NCBI GenBank assembly: GCA_028023455.1
Contig: JAQFVV010012509.1
Span: 1,736,001-1,800,000 of the forward strand
Reading direction: 5' to 3'
DNA from: Epiperipatus broadwayi
Lineage: Eukaryota; Onychophora; Udeonychophora; Euonychophora; Peripatidae
Length of the DNA stretch: 64,000 bases
Shown: positions 52,591 through 64,000 of the stretch, piece after piece
Numbering within the stretch: position 1 is the stretch's first letter
Layout of the letters: every line of letters begins with the position of its first letter
The notes under the pieces: generated by a model
The model's database searches: none
Seen by the model: only the letters and a program-made list of their open reading frames with translations
What the model was told of the DNA's origin: nothing
Position numbers and translations under genes: made by a program

Positions 52591-52981
52591 TTGGGGAGGG
52601 TTCCTGACAGAGATATTTTAAGTGCTGGCTCTGGCTAAGCATTTATCATAAAGCTTGTAGAGGAATTGGCAATCCTCACTGTTTATAACTTACAAGCTTA
52701 AGAGATAGGGTCATGTGATCTATGAATTGATCTATGACTTTTATTTTGACTATTTATAGTCTCTGCCAAAAGGTCTTATGCAATTTTATATTGCTATGAC
52801 TTTTACTATATGGCATGGCTGAAGATCTATCAGCCCCATATAGCTATTTGAGTTGGATAGCTGGGTTTGAAGACATGTACATGTCTGAAAATTCCAGATT
52901 TTCCACTCAATAGATAACTTTTAGCTAAGTGCTTGGCTTTGGGTTGGTATTTTTAGATCTAGTGTCTGAACCTACCCTGAC

Positions 52982-53022
52982 ACCTCTGAGGAGTGCCAAA
53001 GCACGGAACCATGGTTAGGGGT
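52982..53022 (+). ncRNA. Hammerhead ribozyme, degenerate
   Basis: Two bases are missing from the stem I side (ACCTCTGAGGA), GAAA reads GGAA and the cleavage triplet is GTT. Predicted inactive. Confidence 0.7.
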
Positions 53023-53130
53023 TTGGGGAGGGTTCCTGACAGAGATATTTTAAGTGCTGGCTCTGGCTAAGCATTTATCATAAAGCTTGTAGAGGAATTG
53101 GCAATCCTCACTGTTTATAAAAATGTGTAG

Positions 53131-56100
53131 TATTAATTTTTCTTTCTATTTGTTTTTTGAAAAATTTGAATTTATTTCATTTTATTATCACCACTATAAG
53201 TTTCAAATATAGTATTCAGACAGAGAGGATTCATCAAACAAAAGACCAACGCACACCAATTCCCATATTATCTAATCCACATATAACCAGAATTATGATG
53301 TCTACTTTCTAACATTACAAATCCTCGAAATATGAATCAGAAATCTATGAATACCTAATTTGGATACATATAATTATTCTAATTCAAGTGAGGTAAATAA
53401 AAAAAAAAGAATTCTCATAAAAATTATGGGACATGAATTAATTAAATGATGTCATACAAATGATTCAAATACTTTAATAAAGACCTTCCTGTTTATAGAA
53501 AAAATGTGATTGTAATGAAATTGGCCTATTCACTGATTTAATAAACAAATATAGCTTTGAAATTAACCATAAGATAATATATATATATCTTACAGAATGG
53601 GTATTAGGGTAAATGGAAACATTTTGAGAAAGTTGCAGTGACCCAAGTTAACAAAATATAAATATTTCAAATAAAGTTTACAAAAAAGTATAATATTCAA
53701 GATATAAAACATATAATTTGAATATATATAAATAATGTTATGTATTATAAAAGCATGAGAGATTTTGAGATCTCTCTGAGAGATCAGCCCAGTTAATTCC
53801 CTAGAGCAACTATAAATATAATTAAATAAATTCACCAGCATTATAAATAAGAAACTATAAGTAATACTCATAAGAAATAACCCTTCATTACCATGAATGA
53901 TCACCCCTCAAAATAAATTAACAGACAAACTTGTGACTGGATTTGAAATGGGTCTACTGAAGACCAGGCCAACTATTTAGCATTTTCCAGCTTGGGGCAA
54001 TCATTTAAGCATTAATTTGCATGCATCAACTTAAGTGCTCTTCCATCAAAATATATAAAAATGAAAACAATAATGCTGGAACATTAAAATATGCTGATCA
54101 TCATCAATGCTCTGGCCACTTAGTACCTTTAGTGTAATGGTCAACAATAACTTAAATTCTAATTGAGATTAAACTAAAATGTAGTGCATGGGCTTTGAAG
54201 AATATAATTTTCACACCAAACCAGGCCAATATTAACTGGATACCAATGCATTAAATATATACTCTCTTCTATATACTAGATTGTTATCAAATCTAGCTAA
54301 GAAAACACAAGCTCTATTTCTGTTACTGTGATCAAGAGATGATGCAAATATAATATTCTAAAAACATTTAGAATTAAGTTTACTGGAATAATTTTAACAA
54401 ATGAATACAGAATAATTTTAACAAATGAATACTAGTTTATTAATAACAATAAAAAAAATTGAATTTAAGTTCTATAGAATAAGGCTATATATATATATAA
54501 ATTAAGCCTTCTGATTTTGATTAATATATAACAAAAAATATCACATTGCGATTTACAATACCTCCTAAAGGGTTTACATAAAACATATATATATATATAT
54601 TCACACAGACATGCATTATAATTTAAAAATGAACATATATGAATTGACATTTAACAGCTTGACTGCCAGCAGTGATAGCCGCTAGCGGCAGCTGATTTGT
54701 TGAAAATTTGTTTTCTTTTTAAAATTATGGAAAAACTGTATGCATGATGTTTACAATAATCCCAGAAGACCCTGCAGTTTTATTTCCTTTTTAAAATGGC
54801 ATATCTCATGTCAAAATCGGATAAAATTTGAATTTTTTATTAATAGGTTCATTTCATTTTTTTTCTGCTCAGTTTACCAGATTACACGATAAAGACAAAG
54901 GCAGAATTTTCTTATTGACCAGCCTCGTTATTGAAATGGATTAATAATACCCTGATGATTCTAATTTCAAGGCTTTCATCCCGATGAAAATGTAATCGTG
55001 TGATATCGGTCGTAAGTATTCAATTTTAATTTTAATTATTTGACAAATGGTATAATTTATTGTGTTTGTAATACTATGTCTGTGAAGTATATAATAATGC
55101 TGTATATATGTATTCAAATATAACAAAAGTGGCTTATGTACAATGTAATTTTGGGGCTCTGATCAAAGTTTGAGTCAACCTCATTTCATAACCATGATTT
55201 TCAAAAGGTTTAATAATTTATTAGTGTGTTTATATTTGTATTAGTCTGTTTGCACTTGAATGACTGTATAACAAATAATTTTTATATATAAAATCAAGGT
55301 ATTATAGAGCAATGCAATGTAAATTTTAAGATTATCAGATATACAGAAACATTGAGGTTGATAAAGCAATCACAAAATTTACTGGACATAATACCATATG
55401 AAAATATAAACTTAAAACAAAAAAAAGAGAGGTTTCAAGTAGTATATGTGGTGGTACCGACAATGATTATGTACGCCACATAGAATTGTATGGAGGCAAA
55501 GAATCAAATCCCGATTCTTGCCTATGCCTTGATATTCATGCTGTGGAGTCAGTAGTTTTGCCACATCCAGCATCAAATATTTTCAAGTCTATAACTAGCA
55601 AATAAGCTATATGCAAATAAATTATATCTCTGTGAAACAATAAATATAACAAGATAGCGTCACTGATGTGCATAAAGAATATAAACTTTACAAGTGTACA
55701 CAAAAAATATAAAATGAGATGAAATTCATTTTATCATTGATATAGATAGTAATCTTCAATTTCTAGTTTATCTACCTTTTGGAAATTATTTATTTTGTAT
55801 CTTTTATTACGGTGAATCTTTTTCTTATAGATGCCTTGAGATTTGTTAACTTTTGGGGTACAAGATAAAAATAAAGAATTCTTATGAGACTATTTTTGCA
55901 GATTCTGAAGCTATGGATTATCCCAGGTAAGAAGTATTATAAATGGTTTGAATGAGAATTTAGTGAGGAATATAAAGAAATTATCAATGAAGATGTAATT
56001 TAAACTTAATTAATGAGAAATTATGAACAAACACTAAATTAATAATTATTTCGGATGTTGAAATTTCTTTTTTTTTTCCTTACCTTTTTAATGGTAATCA

Positions 56101-57490
56101 CTATTTATCTTAGCCTTACTGTTTTCCTTAATTTTCCTAGTTTCTATCTATGTAAAGCTTTTTGCTTTAACATTATAAAAACTGAAGCTATTGTGAAAAT
56201 TATGTCTCAAGCCAGTTTTTTAAAAATTCAACATGGTGCCAAAGCCATGAAACAAGTTAATAATAAAAAAAATGATTAAATTTTACATGGATCTACTTGA
56301 CACTCATTGATATATATAAACACATGTACATGTGACAATAATTCCTGAACATATTTGAATTGTCAAAAAATAAAAATACATGATTAAAAATTTTAAGTTG
56401 TATTTTAATGATACAAATACTCTATGCTAGGTTCACTTAAAACATATATATATATAATCGCACAGACATACAATATATTAATTTACTAACATAACATAAT
56501 TCCATTTGAAAAATATACATAAATTTCACTGCTTTAATAATAAAGGCTTTTTTCTTTTCTTTTAAAAAAATCAGTCTTGACAGGTTACTCTAAAAAGATT
56601 TCATTGATAAATTATAACTCTTTAAACCTAGATTTTAAGTGATTCTTTTCTTTTTATTTTCTAATCTAAAGTCTTCCTTTTCTATTTTTCAAAATAAAAT
56701 TTAAAATAATATTGTTCTATATATACATATTAGGATCACGAGTTAATTAATTATAAGGTCTTTCTTTAGAATATACAATTGTCTATTAATCCTTTATTTT
56801 TTTATTTATTTTTAATCCAAGCAAAATTGTTACTTGCACTTTAAGTTATATTTTTAACTGTCATTTTAAGGAATTACTAAATAACTCACCACTTATGCTT
56901 CATGTATATAGGTTTATCTGTGCTTCTCTGCATTTAGCTGAAATAGCATATATATAACTAATTCTTCATCAAATGATGGTTTCTCTTAATGGGAACTAGT
57001 CCAGGATTGTCATTAAAGAGAAAGGCATAATCAGCTAACTGTTGATCTTCAATTGGTTCCACTGAGATCTAATACTATCAGCTATACATGGATACAAAAA
57101 TGTTGGGTCTTTCTTCAAAGGGCATCCAAACTCCAGAATAGGGTACTAGTAGACCGCTGCTGGATCTACTGTCTCAAATTCAGCTATATCTGATTTATGG
57201 TAACTATCTGTATAGGTATGAAAACCAACCAACTCTACCAACTGCTTCTTCAAATATTATTAATCAACTTTAATCTTTTCATCAATTCTTTTTTTTATAT
57301 AGTCAGCTGAAGTGAAAAAAAAACACTAAATTAAAAACTATTTTTGTATCTCTTAATTCCTTTTAATTAAAAGCAACTTTTGGAATTTTATCACGAGTAT
57401 GATCTACAATGATTTTTTAAAAAAAATAGATAGTAGAAATTATCAGTTCTATTTTAACATAAAACATGCTTGTTTTTAATTTTAAAAATG
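53131..57490. other. Unassigned DNA, presumably DRG1 5' intron
   Basis: No DRG1 N-terminal exon was found. A tRNA-like repeat may lie near 55440-55570 (AATCAAATCCCGATTC resembles a T-arm). A 25-bp segment with good splice borders lies at 55902-55926 (+). TA microsatellites are frequent. Confidence 0.4.
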
Positions 57491-57500
57491 TATAAAAATA

Positions 57501-58362
57501 GGTTGTCATCGATTAGCCCCTACACATCATCTGATGTTGATTCCATGTAATAGCACAGAAATATACTGCTCACATGGCCTTTAGAACAGTTCTGTTCACA
57601 TTAGCTGCTTCACAGCCTTTGTGCTTTACGATACTATCGCACACTTTACAGATTGCTATAGTATGATGTGAGGGTGAGTAGAATTCAAGTTGTCTTAAAT
57701 CTTAGCATGTGCATTCAAAGTACTTATTATTCAGAAGACCTGACGTAGTTTTAGATAGTATTAATTGTAAGACAAAAGACGTGCTTCTGCACACATATAT
57801 TTAATGTTAAATGAATTTCAAAAGTATATGTTCCAGCAACATACAGAAATCACGCCTAAAACATATTTTGCGCAGGGACAGCAATGAGACTTTCAAATCA
57901 TAAGATTGGCTTGATCAGAGTGGAATTTTAAAATCAAATTGTTTCGTAAATTGTTTTAAAATAGTGTTGAAAACTTTTTTTTTTTAATCAGACAGTAATT
58001 GAAAAAAGGAAATAATAGATTTTATTAAATAATTTTGGTTTTCAAAATGTTGTATATGTTGTGATGGAAGATCCTTCGGATTGGCAAAACCATCGGATCC
58101 CCTCCCTGCAAATTCCAGCGCTACATGTTGACATGGAAATTTTCAAAATGGTCACGCATGTGACAGACGATCCTTTGGATCGGCAAAACCATAAGATCCC
58201 CCCTCAGTGAATTCCAGCACTACGCACTGACATGTATAGTGTTGTATAAGAGTAGTGTAAAAAAAAGTAAATCGTAAATCAGCCTGGTAACATTATATCT
58301 ATTGGTTTTTGACTAGCAACAGAGCCATCAAGCCACGTGCGGGGGCTAATCAATGATAACTG
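57501..58362. mobile_element. 862-bp DNA element with GATTAGCCCC inverted termini
   Basis: The ends GTTGTCATCGATTAGCCCC (57502) and, from the right, AGTTATCATTGATTAGCCCC form inverted repeats of about 24 bp. AAAAATA occurs immediately outside both ends (57494-57500 and 58363-58369), possibly a 7-bp target duplication. The interior has no transposase frame but contains a 95-bp-spaced duplication (58064 and 58159: GATCCTT.GGAT.GGCAAAACC). Superfamily not recognised. Confidence 0.5.
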
Positions 58363-58479
58363 AAAAATATCTACAAAATTTGTTTATTTCTACTGTTCCT
58401 CTCAACTAAAGTTATATATTTTAACAGGCAACCCCGGTATTAATTTTGTGGTTTATATAAATGTCTATCAAAAAATTGA

Positions 58480-58600
58480 ATCTGTTGACCATGTAGGGCA
58501 GTAAACGCAAAACTATGGCTGTATAGTCGCCATAACACCTGCAGATAGAATTTGAATACTATCACCGTTATTGAGTTCGAGTACGAATCCCCTTTCTTAA
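58480..58600 (+). repeat. tRNA-like repeat
   Basis: TGGCTGTATAGTCGCCATAAC followed by GAGTTCGAGTACGAATCCCC has the look of a tRNA-derived SINE head (box B-like). The tail is A-rich. No second copy was found in the window. Confidence 0.35.
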
Positions 58601-58609
58601 ATATATCTT

Positions 58610-60580
58610 TAAAAAAAATCTACGTATCCTATATCAGAATGAACGTTTAAAAAAAATGTTAAAAAAAAATCTACCTAGTGGCCATTATTTCATTAAAAAG
58701 ACAACAATTTCTTCGGACAAAGTATATTTATGAGCATCAATTAATAAATGACCTCAAGTACCAATCTTGCTAAGACCATAAGAATATTTTTCTCTCTAAA
58801 TAATCTTAGAACCATCGTTAATTAGATGCCCGGCCCTTTTAGCTAGCTCAAATACCAGGGCTGGGAGATAACAATACCTATCAGGCTGAACTGAGGTAAA
58901 TGGCTAAATCTGCGTAGTTGAAATGAGCTTTCCCTGCTTTCTATACTTCTCAACTAAAGTCGCGTATATTTAAACTTACGTATTAGTAAGTTTCCTTTTT
59001 ATACCCCTTAACTTAGATTGCGTGTCATTTAAAATTAGCTATTTTTGAATACCCTCTTTCTACACATTTATTCCCTCTATATGCGATCTATTTCTTTATC
59101 AAATCTATGGTTTAGAATTTAAAAGTACATGTAATATAATTGCTTATTCTGAAAAGCATACTTCATTCATTCTGATATTCTGCCAGCAAGAAAACTAGGC
59201 CAATATAAGTGATAAATATGTTCATTAATGAGAGACAAATAATTAGTTTTAAAATAAGTATACAATTTTATTACTATCCTATCTAATTAAATATTGAGAA
59301 AGAGAAACATATATATAATTTATTGATCAAATGATAACATAAAAGACAAAAACAGAATTAGTTAAATATAAAAGAACATATAATTAAACAGCATGTGTAA
59401 GAATGCATTTATACGTTACGAATTAAATTATATGATTTTAAGTAATGACTAAACCTTTAAAGAGTAATGATAGGCAATTTTCAGTTCACTTAAGACAATA
59501 AAATTAGTTATAGTTACCTTGGAATGCCCAGGATTTTTTTTAATACGGATAAGTTTATTTCCATGTAAGCTTTTTTCAATGATCCAAACAAAATCTAAGT
59601 ATTCTCTTATTGTTGAAGAATAAAACAAATTTTTTCTGCTAATAGCAAAAGTTTTGCACGAACATCCATTTTGTGGTATTGCTTGGATCTAGAAAATAAT
59701 GAAAGCTTACTCGAGGTTTTCTTAGTGTATACGATTCAATATTCTCTTCCTTCCTGGATGGGCAGGCATGAAACAGGAACAGCTACATATTTGGAGCTTA
59801 GGATGATGGCCTTACACACATTTGTTCTATTCCTGCATTACGATTGTAGCGATGGTATAAGTTGCTATTGCTAAATCCATTTTCTTCTCGAGATGGTTGA
59901 TTAAAGGATTTTTAATATTTCATTTTATAATATGAACATAGCAAAAAATTATTAATTCAACATTTTAATTCGAAAACACTCTTGCTTGCTCCGATTTTTC
60001 TTTTTAACTAATTAATTTCTCAAATTCCTTTTGTTTCCCAAAATAGTTTATCAGCATTCATGATCTCTATTTCTTAGGCATGCTTTTAACATTTTTCTTT
60101 TTCTGCCATACATTTACTCAAGATTTCCTGGAATTTTGAGTGGCTAAGTAATGGAACAAAAGACACAAAATTGCCTCAAGGTAGACATATCAAAGTTCTT
60201 TCATTACTCTCATTAACATATGATATACGATAAAACAAAAGAAAAATATACATTTGAAATAAGTAATAATACAAAAAAAAAATTATATATTTGCATATAA
60301 CTACATTCCCACAATTTATTAACATATTTTTATGAATATTTTAAAACAAAGAACTATAACTATACACATCTTTCTCCCTCTTTTTTCTTTCTTCTGTAAA
60401 TAAAAAAAAAAAACATTTAACTTTATCTCTCTCTTTGACATATATATCTAATTTTTTATATATATACTCACACACTGAATCCACTTTATTGGACTCACGC
60501 TAATCTAAGCAGTTGGGAGATCTTATCTAACTTCCTTGTAACAGGGTTTGAACCTGGCTACTGTTACAATATATATAACT
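58610..60580. other. Unassigned AT-rich DNA
   Basis: No exon or transposon is recognised. Near 60480-60570 a GGGTTTGAACCTGGC phrase and AGCAGTTGGGAGATCTTA recall a degraded retroelement end; a similar CAGTTGGGGATCTTA lies at 16840. Confidence 0.4.
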
Positions 60581-60583
60581 AAA

Positions 60584-61745
60584 CAATTTATTTTATATAG
60601 CGCGATGTATATAAACTGTAATAAATAATGAGCATTAAGCTATTGCACATGCGCTTTGTAGTTTTTTTTTTAAAATAATAAATTAATACTTCCACTACAA
60701 ACATAAGATAAGTCTTTAGAAAAGATAGAATGAATCCATCTATCTTTTCGAATCCAAATGCTTATGTATGGGGAAATCTAAAGTATTTGAAAGTGAAAGC
60801 ATGAAGATATTAAATAAACACTTTAAATTACTTTTACATGAATGAATGAATGACGACGACGAAATTTACTAGAATTTACAATACGTCATTCTTATTTGAA
60901 ATTAAATGTATATAAATAAACAATTTATTTTATACAGCGTGATGTATATAAACTGTAATAAATAATGAGCATTAAGCTATTGCACATGCGCTTTGTAGAT
61001 TTTTTAAAAAAATAATAAATGAATACTTCCACTACAAACACAAGATAAGCCTTTAGAAAAGATAGAATGAATCCATCTATCTTTTCGAATCCAAATGCTT
61101 ATGTATGGGGAAATCTAAAGTATTTGAAAGTGAAAGCATGAAGATATTAAATAAACACTTTAAATTACTTTTACATGAATGAATGAATGACGATGACGAA
61201 ATTTACTAGAATTTACAATACGTCATTCTTATTTGAAATTAAATAAATATAAATAAACAATTTATTTTATATAGCGCGATGTATATAAACTGTAATAAAT
61301 AATGAGCATTTAGCTATTGCACATGAGCTTTGTAGATTTTTTAAAAAAATAATAAATGAATACTTCCACTACAAACACAAGATAAGCCTTTAGAAAAAAA
61401 AAATGAATCCATCTATACATCGCGCTATATAAAATAAATTGTTTATTTATATATATTTAATTGCAAATAAGAATGATGTATTGTAAATTCTAGTAAATTT
61501 CGTCATCATCGTCATTCATTCATTCATTCATGTAAAAGTAATTTAAAGTGTTTATTTAATATCTTCACGCTTTCACTTTCAAATACTTTAGATTTGCCCA
61601 TACATAAGCATTTGGGTTCGAAAAGATAGCTGGACTCATTCTATCTTTTCTAAAGACTTATCTTGTGTTTGTAGTGGAAGTATTCATTTATTATTTAAAA
61701 AAAAAAAAATACAAAGCGCATGTGCAATAGCTTAATGCTCATTAT
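60584..61745. repeat. 337-bp tandem array with inverted last unit
   Basis: TTTATATAGCGCGATGTATATAAAC or close occurs at about 60592, 60929 and 61266 (spacing 337). Each unit contains an internal hairpin (AAAGATAGAATGAATCCATC with TCTATCTTTT) and a GAATGAATGAATGACGA microsatellite. The third unit breaks off near 61418 and is joined to an inverted copy running to 61745. No hammerhead core was found in this unit. Confidence 0.85.
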
Positions 61746-61794
61746 TTATTATAATATATATAACTATATATATTTGTGCACACACACTGTTATT

Positions 61795-61930
61795 GTGTGC
61801 CATGTAACAGAAGTGTTACAATTTATTCTAACAAAAAAGAGAACAGCGAGAGACATAAAAGAAAAACTAAAACACATCTCCCTTTAAGCAGAAATAATAA
61901 TCAAAGAGATAAAACACAATCTGTAGATTA
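61795..61930 (+). CDS. Possible exon, basic region, unidentified
   Basis: After an acceptor (GTAACAG near 61810) a frame reads SVTIYSNKKENSERHKRKTK and on to RDKTQS, followed by a GTAGAT donor near 61921. The polar, basic composition is unlike chance frames here. It may belong with the + strand candidates at 62.3 and 62.8 kb. Function unknown. Confidence 0.25.
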
Positions 61931-62249
61931 CCTATTAAGCATGAATCATTGTAAAGATCTGATCTGACTCTTGGAAAATAAGAGTTAATATATTTTTCTT
62001 ATAGTACAATTAAATATAATTGATTTGTTAATGCCGCACTCCTGATATTTATAAAATAAATGTGATTCAAGTAATTGTAAAATCATGTAATAATAATAAT
62101 CTCAGGGTTCTTAACATAATAATTTAAATATACAACTGGGTCTCTTTTTGTACGGATTTTTTAAATGCGATTTTGAACTTATGCGATTCATGTTTCTTCT
62201 TAATATCTTTTTCTGAGGTTTTCTTGTATGCGATAAAGAAGTTCATAGT

Positions 62250-62530
62250 TCTCTTAAAATTTGGATTTCCCCATTTTATATACACACATTAAATTTTACA
62301 TACTTTAAATACCTGTTGGAAAAAGGTTTGGTAATAAATTTAGATACCGTAGAAGATTTAAAAAAAGATATTGAAACAGAATTGGAACTTGCTCGTTTCA
62401 CAGCAAAAATGATTCGAGAAAGTCTTCAACTTTCTAATCAATTACAAAATCATTTCTTGTTAATGACACGAATTATGAACAAGCTCTTAAATTCTAATGA
62501 GAGCTTAATAGTTGAATGTTTGTGTTATGT
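62250..62530 (+). CDS. Possible exon, coiled-coil-like, unidentified
   Basis: Open frame with GLVINLDTVEDLKKDIETEL, LARFTAKMIRESLQLSNQLQ and MTRIMNKLLNSNES, an amphipathic helical composition. Neither splice border is certain; the acceptor could be CATAG at 62247-62248 and the donor one of several GT near 62520. I do not recognise the family. Confidence 0.35.
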
Positions 62531-62805
62531 ATTTGTATGTTTATATTTTCTTTTATACCCGTATATACATGGATAAACTTTTAGACAGAAAAAAGTTACA
62601 AGTAAAAATATTTAAGAAATTTTAATTTCTACTTAAAAAGAATGCATCTTAGAAAGTTTTTAAATATTTTTACTTGTAACTATATGTGTATAAAAAAAAA
62701 AATGTAACCATTAGTCATTATTAACACATTCATGGAAGCATATTATATATATATAGTTGCACTCGTGGAAGTGCATTCTCTAACAGCTAAAGATAGCAGT
62801 CTGGA

Positions 62806-62993
62806 TATCGCGAGGTTCCTAAACAGTTAGTAAAATTGTCTCAAAGTTTAATTACTGATTACATTGTTGACAGAAAACCATTAACACAGCATGAGACTGA
62901 AGTGGACGCTAATTGTATTTCATCTTGTGACGAATCTGATTTCTTACCAGTTCACATACGAACTAGCATATTGTCGAATAGCGATAATGATTA
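62806..62993 (+). CDS. Possible terminal exon, unidentified
   Basis: After an AG (GATAGCAG near 62806, or CGCGAG near 62822) a frame reads VPKQLVKLSQSLITDYIV, then RKPLTQHETEVDANCISS and ends SILSNSDND at TAA (62991-62993). The acidic, serine-rich end and the clean stop fit a C-terminal exon. The start faintly recalls the post-ATPase helix of MutS homologs (AGLP..LV.....V..LI..GKP), so a link to the MSH5-like exon at 40 kb is conceivable but unproven. Confidence 0.35.
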
Positions 62994-62999
62994 AAATAC

Positions 63000-64000
63000 G
63001 TCTGTAAAAATGTAAAATAAATTATACATAAAAACATATCGTTTTGAATAAAATTAAGCAGTTAATAAAAAAAGTAAAAAAAGTTTGTCTTGTATCAATT
63101 TCTTTCAAATATTTAAAAAATTTTTATTAGTCATACTTTATTTCCTTATTTTTTTTTTTATGGGATTATTGGAAAATTACTAAATGTATCCCACACTTTT
63201 CAAGGTAAGTTAAATCTATTTTTGTATGATTTTTTTAATGTGGGTTTTCTGTGGAACCTATCTACCACATAAAAAGAGATCCAGGTGTAATTGGTTTTAT
63301 CTTATTATTGAATAACTGAATGACATCCTAGTAGACTATAGAAGATATACATTTTACCGATAAGCTAATGTATCCTAATATACCATAATAATAATAATTA
63401 AAAAAATATTAACTTTAAATAATGCAAGCATGAAACAAGAAAATTTGGAAGAACAAAGTCTTCACTAGGATGACATCTGAATATCCAGAAGGGTATCTTT
63501 TATGCCGTTGTGATATTCATCAACAATATAATTCTAAAATTGTCTTCAAAAATAATACATAATTCTTATTTGTAATAATAATTAAAATATGCAATCTTAA
63601 AAGAAATCAATTCAGAGTAAATCAAACAAACAGTTTTATTTTAAATGCAACTCCAACATTTGCAATTATCATTCATATGCGATCTTGCACTTTCAAATTT
63701 TGGATCTGATCAAAGAAGCCATATAGAGACAAAGATTAAAATTTAATAACAATAAAAACAAATTTATTAACAGTTAAAATCAATTCCACTTTACACATAA
63801 ATTAACACAATAAAAATTTACATGAAGGTCATCTGCAAACATAGGCGCTGTTATACATGATGCATTTACAAAAAACAAAAGAATCACCTATCCACTTACA
63901 AATCAAACCATTCTTTACAAACATTTAGATACTTTTATTAACTATAACTTGTTAATTTTGACTAAACATTCACTTTTGGCTAAACATTATTTAATTATCT
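63000..64000. other. Unassigned AT-rich DNA at right edge
   Basis: No exon, tRNA or transposon recognised. The missing DRG1 5' exon was looked for here on the minus strand without success. Confidence 0.45.

Larger units (their letters stand above)
50708..53116. repeat. 435-bp hammerhead retrozyme-like array, two minus then four plus units
   Basis: Units of 435 bp, very similar to each other. Two lie in minus orientation (ribozymes at 50879 and 51314, spacing 435). Then, from about 51590, the same unit follows in plus orientation (ribozymes at 51676, 52113, 52548 and 52982, spacings 437, 435 and 434), with the last truncated at about 53116. Each unit has AGACATGTACATGTCT, a 16-bp palindrome, or a variant. 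The array is bracketed by the duplication TATAAAAATGTGTAG (50693-50707 and 53116-53130). It sits upstream of the DRG1 P-loop exon, presumably in a DRG1 intron. Confidence 0.9.

Noticed and set aside
54655-54720. piggyBac-like end (TTAACAGCTTGACTGCC)
   Set aside because: A TTAA and a hairpin-rich GC stretch are there, but no matching right end or transposase was found.
58064-58235. Hammerhead motif in the 95-bp duplication
   Set aside because: No CTGANGA/GAAA pair in either strand.
59671-59874. 67-codon plus-strand frame
   Set aside because: No splice borders or recognisable motif; mixed composition but not enough to support a gene.

Overview
The window is a gene-poor, very AT-rich piece of a metazoan (probably invertebrate) nuclear genome. 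The evidence is spliced exons with GT..AG borders, introns of up to about 17 kb, and a repeat load of Penelope-like (PLE), LINE, SINE, mariner, hAT and LTR elements. I cannot name the species. All homology calls were made by eye from recognised motifs and remembered family sequences; no search was run.

Host genes. The backbone is DRG1 (developmentally regulated GTP-binding protein 1) on the minus strand. Six exons between 50351 and 3709 encode the GTPase domain from the P-loop onward and the C-terminal TGS region, in the correct order and with consistent splice phases. The roughly 70 N-terminal residues were not found and probably lie beyond 64000. Weaker exon candidates are an MSH5-like exon inside a DRG1 intron (40069-40336, +), a small Cys-rich reading unit (47343-47669, -), unassigned + strand exons at 61.8-63.0 kb, and an internal exon cut by the left edge (1-116, -).

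Mobile DNA, left to right: a fold-back PLE fragment with a GIY-YIG domain (867-1926) next to a 1.2-kb near-perfect palindrome (1947-3155); LINE 3' ends (4290-4800, 6656-7080); a hAT-like element (7247-8313); a second PLE copy (8480-9460); a dead mariner with TA duplication (11167-12463); a 302-bp tandem array (12770-13850); SINEs; a young LTR element with 3,030-bp LTRs and only a gag-like coding region (20044-28963); LINE ends at 29.07-30.0, 34.0-34.8 and 36.1-36.57 kb; a third PLE remnant (36575-36950); and several tandem arrays up to 61.7 kb.

Main finding. The tandem arrays at 50.7-53.1 kb (435-bp unit), 37.7-39.1 kb and 42.8-43.9 kb (405-453-bp unit) carry one type I hammerhead self-cleaving ribozyme per unit, and a lone copy lies at 3.94 kb. 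In the 435-bp family three copies have every core residue intact, a 4-bp stem II, a very short self-complementary stem III, a GUC cleavage site and a 6-bp stem I. In the second family stems I and II show compensatory changes. This is the architecture of metazoan retrozymes, which yield small circular RNAs. The arrays are also unusual in switching orientation internally, and the 435-bp array is bracketed by a 12-15-bp direct duplication, as if inserted as one piece.
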